From Hofstenia miamia (Eukaryota; Xenacoelomorpha; Acoela), in NCBI GenBank assembly GCA_004352715.1, contig SCFE01000040.1:119034-183033 (forward strand): DNA of 64,000 bases, in the 5' to 3' direction. The notes beneath the pieces were generated by a model, which saw only the letters and a list, made by a program, of their open reading frames with translations, did not search any database and was not told the origin of the DNA. Made by a program: the position numbers and the translations under genes. This document shows, in pieces, positions 20,101 to 30,548 of the stretch; within the stretch, counting starts at the first letter, position 1; every line of letters starts with the position of its first letter.

Positions 20101-23100
20101 TTTTTAAAAGTGTTTATTTTTGTTAAAAATTTAGCATTTCCAGGGCGTATTTACTGACGATATATCTCTCTGAAATGATAAGAGACATCCGGACGGACAT
20201 CAACTACCCTTCGTCCTCCATTATCGACGCCAATTAAAACCTTTAGTAAACAATCAATAAACATAAAACTCTACTACAGTATTTGAAAAAAGAATTCGGC
20301 CACCCAAGATTTGTCATAAATATTTCTAAGAAATGGACGCCAAGAATGGCATAGTTATTTTTTAATTACATTTGAGGTTACAGAAAGAGGAATTTATCAG
20401 TGCTGAGACATAATTATCACGGTTTACTTTAAATCTTAAGGAGAAATGCTACAATGCTTGCAGTTAGCTAATCTTTCTTGGAAAAATCTATTCGGCCACT
20501 TCAGACCAAATCAGAGTATCTGTAAAAAATTTCATTGGTTGAGCTTTTTTCGGTCTCTTTATATTTAAAATATCTAATAACAGACTTTCTTCGAAATATA
20601 TAATGCCTGGTTACATACCTCTTGCTATTCGCGAGTTGACTATCTCCAAACATTTGAAAGCGATGAGTCAACGTAATATAGCCCGAATTGTAGATCGACC
20701 TCGAAGTACTGTCGGAGATATGATCAGACGTTTCTCTTCTGAAAACATCATTGCCCCTAAGCCAAAGTCCGGAAGACCAAAGAAGACATCCAAAATCTCC
20801 CAATCAGCTCTTAATTGCCTCTCAAAGGGAAACCGAGGAAGACTTCAGAGGAATTTAGGAAGGAATGGGCTGATGATCACCTTGTGACAGCAAGAACTGT
20901 GCGAAACATCCTGATGAAGTACTCAATTGGGACTTTTGTGGCATCCAGAAAGCCATTCTTAACTTCAAAGCAACGATTACGCCGGGTGAGGTAGGCGAAT
21001 TTAATGAGAGACAATTCATTTGAACGTCGGTCTAATGTTATACTTTCCGATGAGTCAAGATTTGAGCTATACTCATCGAAGAAAATGTTGATAGAGACCA
21101 ACTGGGCAGAAGTTCAGATTCTTGCTTCAACTTACGCGGGTGACCATGAATTATGCTGAGAAATCTGTAATCGTATGGGTGTAATATAGAAGTGAGGCTT
21201 TCGCAAGATTGTTCACATCACTGGTATTCTTCTAAGCTCTTAATATGCTCGGATTCTAGAAAAGGAAGTCTTGCCACTCCTTACAAGTGATCAATATAAA
21301 AGCAGGATACTGCTCCATGTCATACCTCAAAAGAAATGACAAATTTCTTCCACAATAATGGGTTGTTTTTTTCGGATTTGCTCATTTGTGGAAATTTTTT
21401 TAGGTGGCCGAATATATTTTTCTAATACAAGTTTTCTAATTTTGATTAAAAATTAATAGCCATTGTTATTCTACATATATTATGGTATTAGACATACAAA
21501 TTTTCCTTTCTTAATCAAAGTAACACTTAGATATAATTTTAAGCACACTCTATCCAATGAATGTTCATTATTTATTCAAAATAGCAAGGTGGTCGAATAC
21601 ATATTTCCAGTACTGTATACTTCAAAAAAACTAAATTTTTAACAGGGTATCTCTTGAAATAATGCACCAATTAATAATTATATAATTAAAAATGCATGTC
21701 ATAATTTCAAACAATACTAACCAATGCACAGTCCAAATAGAGCGGCGTAAGCCAATAACATGTAATATTTCATTGCTAGTGGAGCAAGTGCTGTTGCAAC
21801 GCCTGCAATAATCAGAGAAACATTGTTGACAATCAATGGATCTATGCATGGCTTATCAGAGAAATACCCGGATGCTATTCTTCCAACTATGTTTGCCATT
21901 CCAATGACAGACAAAAGGAAAACGGCAGACTCTTCATCAGCTCCTTTTGCAGTGGCCAAGGGAATGATGTAAAGGAACGGGATGAAAAATCCTGAAAACA
22001 TTCCAATATGAAAATGCTTAGTCCTTGTTAAGATTCTTTTCATAAATCTACTTTTAAAAAAGTTTCTAAAAATTGTTGCTAAAGCTTTACATTTTTTTAT
22101 ATTACATCATATTAAAATTTTTGGGCTTTGATAATTCTTAGAAAATCATGATGCTGAGCTTCGAATGATTCCTAGCTGATTGTTAATGTTTAATGTAAGT
22201 TTGAAGTAGCATTTTACGTTAATTTTGGATCAAAATTATCTACATATAAACCAACATTCCTAACTTTGTAATTGCTATAAGTACCGTACAAACTTTAGAA
22301 TACTGCGAATGTTATTGGAGGAAAAAATCGAGTTCTATTGTGATATAAAGAATTTCAAATTTTCAGAAATTAGGCTTCAAGAAAGGAGTTCACATCAAAT
22401 TCATATCAATTTATTTTCTATTGTTAAATTTCGAGTCAGTTACCTGCCATGGCGAGAATTGATGAGAAACAGAGAACATCGAATAAAACACTTTTCATCA
22501 GAGAGAAATCAAGCATCTTCACAAGCGCGTTGACGAAAGGAGAAGATCTGATGCGTTGATAAAGCGTTTTGCTCCTTTCGGAGGAGGGATTGACAACGAA
22601 AATGGAGTTATTAGAGCGAGCCAGGTCCATATTGCTTTGGAGTTGATTAATATTGAGGTGTGAACGAGTAGCAGAACGACACATCACGTTTGTAGCTGAG
22701 GCACTAAAAGCTATGATCTATACAAGATACTTTGAATTCAAACATTTTGATATTATATCATTGAAAACAAAAGTACACTTGCGGCTATCAACACACTTGG
22801 AAAAAACAACAGCAAAGTTTTTGAAGATTTTTTTAATTTTTCCAAACTACAATACTAAGGTTTATGCAGTTTTAGCCTTGACTTTGTTGTAAAATATACA
22901 TGCTACATGTATTTACGTAATTTGACAACTAATCTGTTCTTTTTTCGATTATCCGCACAGACTAACTTTGAAAAAACATTCTTAATATAATTAAGAATAG
23001 GTGAGTTACGCGGCCAATAAACTTATTTATTACCTTTCTTAATGCTTCATGGGGCAAGAACAATAATGCAAAATCAAAGATGAGGATAGTTTCAACAAAG

Positions 23101-26100
23101 CCCTTGTAAGACAAGTGATAAAACTCAATAGGACTTTGCTTAAATGATTCGCTATTACAAGCCTCAAGTAGCGAAATGTGTATGCAAAAATCGCGAAATT
23201 GACTGCAAAAGCGCCAAGTATATTGCAATAGGGCGAAAACGGTGGCAAAAACCGTGAAATATATTGAAAAACTATATATATATATTATACTAACGAAAAG
23301 TAAATTTTGAAAAAACTCTGAAAACTAGGAATGAACAAAATATATGCAGAATCAGTAACTGTACGTGGTTTACGTGTAGATGAATAAAGTTTTCATGGCT
23401 CACAGTATTGCAGAAATTCAAGGTTGCTTGATTTTGATGATGGCATAAAGACATTTTCCAATTGCTTTGTCCTGTATGGTAAATAGCTGTTTCATTTAGT
23501 TTTGTGTTATTCTGTGTATTCACTTTCTTTGGGATATTAAAGTGTGAACAGTTTTGCGTTTTTATAACCTAATTGTATGCATATGCCAACAAATGAGAGA
23601 ATGTCAACAGATTGCAACACCATTTAGAACTTTGCTAATGACTAAGCAAGTTAGAAACATCTATCCATGTGCATTGTTAAAAACAGACTATATTTGCTGC
23701 TTAATTTTCGTATGTAGAATTAATTTTTTGTGCTGCTTTTAAAATTTTTATATTTTAAATTATCCCTAGTATCCCTTACGAAATAATATAAAAGGAAAAA
23801 TATGAATAGAATCCATTACGTGAAATTTGTTAGTTGAGTTTTACTTTCAGAAGTAAAAATTAATTATATGAAATGGGTGGAGATCTGTGCTTAAGTGGTT
23901 CATAACATTTTAATCACATTGGAAGGGTAATAAAAACCTTTAGTCGTTGTAATAATTTTGTAAACTAACGATCACACACACTAAAAAACTGTCGATGACG
24001 AGCTTGAGGAAAATGTTTCAACTATATTAACCTTAAATGACAAAAAGTTTGAAACAGCATTCTATAAATCTTTGTTAGTAAAATTGGGAAATTTAATTGT
24101 AAGTCCACTTCTAAGAATATGTATTACGTTAACACTAGATTTATGAACATGAATTGCTTCGACCCAAAGCACAAAATATATTTGGTTATTAATTCATATA
24201 CTTTCAAATGTGATGATAATCTTCTTGGGGGTCTATATTCGAAACTTTTTGATTTTTTTGTACGAAGCTTTGAAATGAAATGTATTTTTGAAGTTATTCT
24301 TTAAGGAACTTGATGGTTAGTCTTAAAATATATTGTTCTAAGACTTTGGAAATTTCAATGATCCAAGGTATTCAAATCATCCATTTTATCTCAACTAAGG
24401 TTCCTAGATGCACAATCTATGGACATGCAATAAAACACGACAATCATCATTGTGATCCTTCCTCAAATTTCACATGTATAAGGAATTAATGAATAATAGT
24501 AGTTTTTGGTAGATTAAAAAAAGAAAATCCCTTTGTTTGCTACATAATTCTAAGGTTTTCTATGATACAGAATCACTTAGACCTCTGCTTATGCAACAAA
24601 TAGATAAGAAGTATGGATATGCGGTTAAATTCAATTGAAAATTACAGTATGAGTTATTGTATTTTTACAAACCAATGACTTGATGCGGATATTTGAAGAA
24701 AAGTAAAAGTGGCTGGTATCCTAAATGTCTAACAAGAATAATAATTTTTTAGTGCTTTGAATTTTCAACAGGAGATGAAGGTGATGTGAAGCGAACTTTT
24801 AATGCATTTTGGTAATTAAGTTGGCGCCAACTTTAAATAAAGATCGTGCAAATCCAGGTATAAAGCTTTGAATAATTCATTGTTTATTGCTCTTGCAAAG
24901 CTTGAAACATAATTCCAACATAGACCGCCCATTTGAAATTACTCGTGACCACTTATTTGTAGTAAACTGAGAATATGTTTGCGTGGACCTAAATTGATAA
25001 CCGCGACAACGTCACACCAAGGTGTTCTAAAATTTCAAATCAAGAGAACGTTCCTTTCTTATATTTACGTGCATAAAAAATAATTGAAGTTGAATTTCAG
25101 AATCTCACTTTTTTTCAGTGTTTAATATAATATATTATCAACCAGTGCCATAGAAAGGATGTTCTTGACCACCTATAATTACAGGCTACCATAAAAAAAT
25201 TTATATACTCAAACCAAGCTTGCTCTAATCGTCAAATTATCGGTTACCATCGATACACCTTACATTCTTTTTTTAGTACAGCCTACTGCGTTCAATTGTT
25301 GTTTTCTTTTCTCTGACAGGTATGTCAACGGTACCTGGAATTTTCAAGGTTAGAAAATTCAAGGCCGGAATATTAAGTGCGAAAAAATTCCTTTATTATG
25401 ATTAGGATTAGAGTTAGGGTGAGATTTTTCGATATTCTTGAAGGTCTTGTTGAAGTTACCGTTTTGAATTTTCCGCCTTGAAATTTAACAGAATCGTGTC
25501 AACAATGGATTATCAATCACATTTCGCATCTTCTTAAAGGCAGCAAAAACACTGCGCAAATTGTTATGTCCCATAGTCTCATCAAAACAAATCATAGTAA
25601 TTTCACTAACATAATATATTTATAGAGTAAATGTTAAAAATGTAGACTTCAATGTGTATCTAAGCGTAAAATTCGACATAATTTCAAATGGATTTCTGCG
25701 TTTTAACAATAAATTTGCGCTTCTCTTCTTGTTATTGCACTTATTCTATTCACAAAAATTACCTTAGAAAAAGATCAGCACGGTTAATAGGCCTTAAGTA
25801 TTCTGCCAATATATCCTGGTCATTGCAATTGGTTAAAAAATAAATTTTCAGAGGTGAATCTTCATTGATACAAGCAGTTGAATACGATGGCAGAAGAGTT
25901 GACTTCTTGTTGATTTGATCACATGAACTTGAAATTTTCTCGTTCTTACTTCCTGAAGGATGTCTACTCTAAAATTCTATGATTAAAGAAGGAAAAACTA
26001 AAAAACGAAAGAAGAAAATATGCAAATAAATTCTATTCCAAAGTAATATCAAAGTGATTTTACTTTTCAGGTAAACTTACTGCGCTTTTGTTTTCGTGAA

Positions 26101-28836
26101 TATTATCTGAACTTCGAGTAAGCGTTTGTTTGGAAGATGATGGCAAATCTGAATTTTTTGTTCTTACGTCTTTACTGGAATCTTTGATTTCCTTACGACA
26201 TTTGATTGCAGGCTTCTTTAGTGGTTTGAAAGTTATGGCCAAAATCCCAGTACTCAAGATGACTAGTGCAAGTGATAACAAGCACGACTAAATTTGTAAA
26301 GGTTTACATTAAATAATTACCAAATGAAATTATTAAATATAAATTTAAGAGATAGCTAAATGGTGGTCGAAAGGGACAACTGGTTTAAAGAACACATTTC
26401 GAATTTCAGTAATAGCTGCACTATCAACTTAAACTTCCAGTTACTGTGTCATATACTACTGAATATTAAAAAGATCATGGAGCAGGTTAAAAGTTTGTTG
26501 AAGCAACTAGGATTTTCGAAAAATGGAGTTACTATTCTCTAGAAAGGACTTTGTAAGTCATTGGAGATTGATGAACAATTTAAATTGATTAAGTAAATAT
26601 TTGAAGGGGAACATTTGAAACAGAGAAATGTGGGCAAGGGTGTCAGATAGAAGCACCACGCTTAAATAGGAATAGAACCTCTTTAATCTTCATCATTTGG
26701 CACACATTGATATCATCTTAAAATTACTTTGAATACTAAAAAGTTACTAAATCTAGAAGTAGAGCATGTTTAGGGTAATGAAAATGGCTTCAACAAAACT
26801 TTATTCTGATAAATGTTCGGATATTTATCGAGATTTTTCCAATGAAAATTGATTTAAAAATTTGTTAACATCGATAATTAACTAAAATATTTTTTCAAAG
26901 AAATCAATTATACCCTCCATGATGTTAACTTTATTAGCCAGTTTGTGAATGGCGGAAAAGCAAAAGTACCAACACCAGAACCCGCAACAGCCAAACCAGT
27001 TGCAAAAGCTCTTCGTTGATCGAAGTAAAACCCAACCACAACTATTGATGGCAAATAAAGCAACCCGAAAGCACAACCACCCAGTACACCCCAAACGATT
27101 ATTAAAACTTTGATGCTGTTTGCAAAAGCTGCACCGGTAAAACACGCTGAAGCTAGTATTGCACCAACAATTGATACTTTTCTGCAGCCATATTTGTTCA
27201 CCAATGCACTAGCAATCGGTCCTAAATATGAATTTCCATACCTCGACCATTTGAGAATAACGGATATTTCGTATATAAATAGAGACATTGCTCGACAAAA
27301 TAAAATATTTTTTATTTACCCAAATTAATACGTAATACCTAATACGCGCTTCAACAAATACAAAATGATACACTAAAAATTACCATTGAAAGAAAAAACT
27401 ACAATGATAATTGTACAGTAATTGGATGTGGTCAAGGAAAACTGATCTAAGGAGTAATATACATGTATTGCTGATAGTCCTCTTTGGAAAGCTGTTCTAC
27501 TTATATTTTTTGCAAAATTTTGGTATGTTAAATCTAGATAACATGCTAAAGCATAAAATCACTTTAAAATCGAAACATTCTACATGTATACTAAATGTTT
27601 TAAAATTTGATAAGCATCAGTCAAACAATAATAGTGCTAATGTGATGAACATGTATATGACTGTTTACTGGTTACCTGTTTAGTGCGTAGTGTTGAGGTT
27701 ACTGTCACAATTGCCGAGTTACTATTAATATAGTTTTCTCGTGTAACCCTATCGTTTTATAAAATATAAAGATGAAATGGCATAATTCTGACCATCAAGT
27801 TTGGCTTGGATAATTTATGCAAATGAATTTATATATATATATATATATATATCGATTCAATGAGAACTAATTTGCGATGTTCATAACTACTATAGAATTT
27901 CGGGTTTCCTATAATCTTAGGATTTTAAACAAAAAGTTGGCCTTACATTCAACTCTACAGATCATTGAACCGTGATATTATTTTTCAAATCATGGAATGG
28001 TATATAAATTTAATGATAAACAGATTGCAAACGATTTGGTTGGAGAAATTAGCATAGGTTATATAGTTCTGTTTGATTAGATAGTGCTTATCAGAAAACA
28101 TTGATGCCAAGGGGAGAAAGTGCATTAAATTTATTCAAGTGAATTACATCCAGGGACAAACTCGGAAATGTGGGCGATTGGGAAGCAGTTCAAAGACTTG
28201 ATTTGGATCTAATCGTGTGTTCATTTATAAATTCCTCATTCATTTTAGGGAAGTTATGGAAAGTTATAAAATGGTCTGGAATAATTTATTCTCTATCCAC
28301 CATCTGTCTAGGAGAAAAAATAATTGAATTTAAAAAATTATATAAAAATTTTAAATAAATTGAAATTTCCAAGACGGATTACTGATTTAAAATAGAATAA
28401 ATTCAGATAGTTTAGGGAAATCTAATCGTCACTTTGCTTTATTTGGTAATTGTTTACATACTTTTATAAATATATAATAAGAATCTGTACACATTTTTAA
28501 ATTTTAAAAGCGATGAATTTTGAGAAACTAAATTATATAAAATTTGCTGTCAATGTGTCAAACTGTAAGTGTTATCAGAAATTGTTACCAAGATAAAGCA
28601 CACGTGCAATATTTGAGTCAAACAGCAACCTGATTTTCAGAACTAACACTTAACATTTAACTTTAAAACATTTGAAGAATTTATAAATATCTGCAAAAGT
28701 AGATACTTAAGTATAAACTCAATACAGGTACATCGAATCACCAGCATTTCAAGCAGATGTATACTTGCAGAATTTAATCAAGTACATACAGTACATATTT
28801 TTAAAATTAAAAACAAATTTTTATACATTTAGACAA

Positions 28837-28884
<48 letters not shown>

Positions 28885-30548
28885 ATATATATAATGTTAT
28901 TTTAATATCTTCAAGCTAATAAGATTGCATTTTTAACTAAGATCNNNNNNNNNNNNNNNNNNNNNNNNNNNNNNNNNNNNNNNNNNNNNNNNNNNNNNNN
29001 NNNNNNNNNNNNNNNNNNNNNNNNNNNNNNNNNNNNNNNNNNNNNNNNNNNNNNNNNNNNNNNNNNNNNNNNNNNNNNNNNNNNNNNNNNNNNNNNNNNN
29101 NNNNNNNNNNNNNNNNNNNNNNNNNNNNNNNNNNNNNNNNNNNNNNNNNNNNNNNNNNNNNNNNNNNNNNNNNNNNNNNNNNNNNNNNNNNNNNNNNNNN
29201 NNNNNNNNNNNNNNNNNNNNNNNNNNNNNNNNNNNNNNNNNNNNNNNNNNNNNNNNNNNNNNNNNNNNNNNNNNNNNNNNNNNNNNNNNNNNNNNNNNNN
29301 NNNNNNNNNNNNNNNNNNNNNNNNNNNNNNNNNNNNNNNNNNNNNNNNNNNNNNNNNNNNNNNNNNNNNNNNNNNNNNNNNNNNNNNNNNNNNNNNNNNN
29401 NNNNNNNNNNNNNNNNNNNNNNNNNNNNNNNNNNNNNNNNNNNNNNNNNNNNNNNNNNNNNNNNNNNNNNNNNNNNNNNNNNNNNNNNNNNNNNNNNNNN
29501 NNNNNNNNNNNNNNNNNNNNNNNNNNNNNNNNNNNNNNNNNNNNNNNNNNNNNNNNNNNNNNNNNNNNNNNNNNNNNNNNNNNNNNNNNNNNNNNNNNNN
29601 NNNNNNNNNNNNNNNNNNNNNNNNNNNNNNNNNNNNNNNNNNNNNNNNNNNNNNNNNNNNNNNNNNNNNNNNNNNNNNNNNNNNNNNNNNNNNNNNNNNN
29701 NNNNNNNNNNNNNNNNNNNNNNNNNNNNNNNNNNNNNNNNNNNNNNNNNNNNNNNNNNNNNNNNNNNNNNNNNNNNNNNNNNNNNNNNNNNNNNNNNNNN
29801 NNNNNNNNNNNNNNNNNNNNNNNNNNNNNNNNNNNNNNNNNNNNNNNNNNNNNNNNNNNNNNNNNNNNNNNNNNNNNNNNNNNNNNNNNNNNNNNNNNNN
29901 NNNNNNNNNNNNNNNNNNNNNNNNNNNNNNNNNNNNNNNNNNNNATATATATATATATATATATATCTATTGAGATTCAATAAAGAAAAACTTCAATTTA
30001 GAATTGTAACTAAATTTGCCAATGAAAACCTACAACGAAAACTACATTACCGGGTGTCCTTTTAACAAATAACCTGGAATTTTTGTGAAATCTACATGTA
30101 AAGGCAGCAGTTCTTAGGAAATAGCACCACTTTATTAATCAAAATAAACATATATTGAATTAAAAATATAGTGAGATTAAAAGTTTAAATTCCTACCCAT
30201 TAATAAATAACATCCATTGCAAAGTGCACCAATAAGTGAAGTCTGAAAGTTTGAGCCGTGAAATTCCTTAATAAATATCTTGTAAAATGTGCTGAAGTTG
30301 TAACAAAAACCGTCAACAACAAAGTTTATTAGAAAGGAAGCCAGAACTACCAACCAGCCCCAACCACCATCTGGGGCCTTTACATCATTAGGGTTAATAG
30401 TGACTTCGGTTGTAAGCTTCTCTTCTGCTTTTGCTTCACGAACTGCATCATTGTAACTTGGCAGTTTCACACTAATAGTTGAGTCGGAACCTCGCTTCAT
30501 CTTGAGTGCCTTAAAAATACTTGTCATGAGATAACAGGATTTCAGCAT
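16974..30548 (-). CDS. SLC16 (monocarboxylate transporter-like) membrane protein, multi-exon gene
   Basis: Exons on the minus strand: 30548-30197, 27221-26914, 26287-26081, 22717-22444, 21991-21722, then either 19566-19441 or 18284-18159, then 17143-16974; phases agree at every junction. About 569 codons are seen, without the final exon. SLC16 hallmarks are APDGGWGW before TM1, GFYFDQRRAFATGLAVAGSG at TM4-5 and VGRIASGYFSD at TM8, with a long hydrophilic loop between TM6 and TM7. The family moves monocarboxylates or other small solutes across the plasma membrane through 12 helices. VVDGFCYNF in TM1 and the lack of the Lys and Asp that proton-coupled MCT1-4 use suggest the MCT9/12/13/14-like side of the family. 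The substrate cannot be named. A gap and transposon insertions lie in its introns. Confidence 0.9.
17144..18158. other. Intron between exon 6b and exon 7
   Basis: GT...AG intron of the transporter gene (minus strand). I see no further copy of the duplicated exon and no repeat element. Confidence 0.6.
18159..18284 (-). CDS. SLC16-like exon 6b: alternative TM10 exon (canonical version)
   Basis: 126 bp, acceptor TTTTTACAG, donor GCAG|GTAAT. It encodes CFVSLRSILLVDLLGLQRLT then NAFGILLMFQGLASIFGMPL, very close to the usual SLC16 TM10 sequence (VDLLGLEKLTNAFGLLLLFQG type). Enters and leaves in phase 1, exactly like exon 6a at 19441-19566, and is homologous to it (18 of 41 residues identical by hand alignment). 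Inferred to be used instead of 6a. Confidence 0.88.
18285..19440. other. Intron between the duplicated exons, with TCTTTAAAGATCT repeats
   Basis: Between about 18930 and 19110 several variants of TCTTTAAAGATCTGA occur (near 18930, 18970, 19013, 19052). TCTTTAAAGA is self-complementary, so copies could pair with each other. The rest is plain AT-rich intron. Confidence 0.5.
19441..19566 (-). CDS. SLC16-like exon 6a: alternative TM10 exon (divergent version)
   Basis: 126 bp, acceptor TTACATAG, donor GCAG|GTAAA. It encodes PLTSLRSQLICDFIGVENLA then SAYGILILCEGLASMTLLPV. It has the same length and phases as exon 6b and conserves SLRS, the Asp at position 12, Gly 15, AxGIL, GLAS and the terminal P-A. 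The reading is open and both splice sites look good, so it is not an obvious relic. Including both exons would keep frame but add a second TM10, hence exclusive use is expected. Confidence 0.85.
19567..20276. other. Intron 5 segment downstream of the Tc1-like insertion
   Basis: Plain AT-rich intron sequence; nothing recognised apart from the TA target site at 20275-20276 next to the transposon. Confidence 0.5.
20277..21615 (+). mobile_element. Tc1-like DNA transposon with IR/DR-type ends, 1339 bp, defective
   Basis: Flanked by TA on both sides (20275-20276, 21616-21617). The outer ends CAGTATTTGAAAAAAG..TTCGGCCACC and, reversed, CAGTACTGGAAATATG..TTCGACCACC are inverted repeats. A second, inner copy of the ATTCGGCCAC motif lies about 190-200 bp inside each end (20488 and 21401), the arrangement known as IR/DR in some Tc1-like elements. 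It carries a broken plus-strand transposase (20603 to about 21370). It lies in the intron upstream of the duplicated transporter exons, in opposite orientation to the gene. Confidence 0.88.
20603..21370 (+). pseudogene. Tc1-like transposase, frameshifted and truncated
   Basis: The N-terminal paired-like helix-turn-helix reads ISKHLKAMSQRNIARIVDR then STVGDMIRRF and KSGRPKKTS. After frameshifts come TARTVRNILMKYSIG, VILSDESRFELY (first catalytic Asp) and DTAPCHTSKEMTNFFHNNG (second catalytic Asp). The block that should follow with the final catalytic residue (PDLNPIE type) is absent, so an internal deletion has removed the end of the DDE core. Stops after RRVR and elsewhere confirm inactivity. 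In active elements the enzyme cuts at the terminal repeats and reinserts at TA. Confidence 0.85.
21722..21991 (-). CDS. SLC16-like exon 5: TM8-TM9
   Basis: Acceptor TTTTCAG, donor ATTG|GTTAGT. It encodes FFIPFLYIIPLATAKGADEE, then SAVFLLSVIGMANIVGR and IASGYFSDKP, then a second membrane pair ending AALFGLCI. The Arg of VGR is the conserved TM8 arginine; the position of the MCT1-type TM8 Asp is Asn here. The final base starts a codon completed by exon 6a (Gly) or 6b (Ala). Confidence 0.92.
22444..22717 (-). CDS. SLC16-like exon 4: end of cytosolic loop and TM7
   Basis: The donor GCAG|GTAAC is clear. It encodes a Ser/Arg-rich loop (CRSATRSHLNINQLQSN, NPSSERSKTLYQRI) then LKM/LDFSLMKSVLFDVL and FSSILAMAG, the start of TM7. 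For the 5' edge I chose acceptor TTGTATAG before ATCATAGC because it is the only nearby AG that keeps phase 0 with exon 3. AGs at 22703/22704 and 22695/22696 would need another small exon upstream. Confidence 0.8.
22718..26080. other. Intron 3 of the transporter gene
   Basis: No exon recognised. Near 23160-23245 there is a short stretch of repeated GCGAAA/GCAAAA-type words, and at 25310-25505 an imperfect inverted repeat (listed separately). The remainder is AT-rich intron. Confidence 0.55.
25310..25505. repeat. Imperfect inverted repeat (MITE-like)
   Basis: AATTTTCAAGGTTAGAAAAT near 25339 is complementary to the AATTTTCCGCCTTGAAATTT segment near 25476, with a loop holding GATTAGGATTAGAGTTAGGG. 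No clear target duplication. Confidence 0.45.
26081..26287 (-). CDS. SLC16-like exon 3: TM6 and long cytosolic loop
   Basis: Acceptor AATTTAG, donor GCA|GTAAGT, 207 bp in phase 0 at both ends. It encodes SCLLSLALVILSTGILAITF KPL (TM6 and the 'F-PL' end typical of SLC16), then a Lys/Ser-rich hydrophilic loop (KDSSKDVRTKNSDLPSSSKQ) characteristic of the TM6-TM7 linker. Confidence 0.9.
26288..26913. other. Intron 2 of the transporter gene
   Basis: AT-rich, no repeat or other gene seen. Confidence 0.6.
26914..27221 (-). CDS. SLC16-like exon 2: TM2/3 to TM5
   Basis: Acceptor CATATTTAG, donor TGGAGG|GTATAA. It encodes PIASALVNKYGCRKVSI, GAILASACFTGAAF, WGVLGGCAFGLLYLP and GFYFDQRRAFATGLAVAGSG, ending KLTSWR. 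FDQRR-FATGLAVAGSG is the second SLC16 signature around TM4-5. The first two bases complete the Gly codon begun in exon 1. Confidence 0.93.
27830..27852. repeat. (TA)n microsatellite
   Basis: Uninterrupted TA dinucleotides in intron 1. Confidence 0.9.
28839..28892. repeat. (TA)n microsatellite with a short TG interruption
   Basis: TA run interrupted by TGTGTG near 28878, close to the 1000-base gap. Confidence 0.9.
28945..29944. other. Assembly gap (1000 N)
   Basis: Followed directly by (TA)n and preceded by one about 50 bp away; the join probably failed at the microsatellite. Confidence 0.95.
30197..30548 (-). CDS. SLC16-like exon 1: N-terminus, TM1 and TM2 start
   Basis: Start taken at the first Met of the open frame (30548); Mets at 30527 and 30500 are alternatives. 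A hydrophilic 53-residue N-tail (VREAKAEEKLTTEVTINPND) leads into APDGGWGWLVVLASFLINFV, the first SLC16 signature, then VVDGFCYNFSTFYKIFIKEF and GALCNGCYLLMG. The donor ATGG|GTAGGA splits a Gly codon. The TM1 position equivalent to the MCT1 substrate Lys is Tyr. An upstream untranslated exon may exist but was not seen. Confidence 0.9.

Larger units (their letters stand above)
27222..30196. other. Intron 1 of the transporter gene, with TA microsatellites and a gap
   Basis: Contains (TA)n runs at about 27830-27852, 28839-28892 and 29945-29967, the last two on either side of a 1000-N gap. No other exon or mobile element recognised. Confidence 0.6.

Noticed and set aside
22962-23742. Several short open frames in intron 3 of the transporter
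   Set aside because: No homology recognised and no phase-compatible splice pair linking them to exons 3 and 4.
25400-25425. GATTAGGATTAGAGTTAGGG as interstitial telomere
   Set aside because: Only a few imperfect units within the loop of an inverted repeat; a similar stretch lies in the loop of the 31.7 kb MITE.
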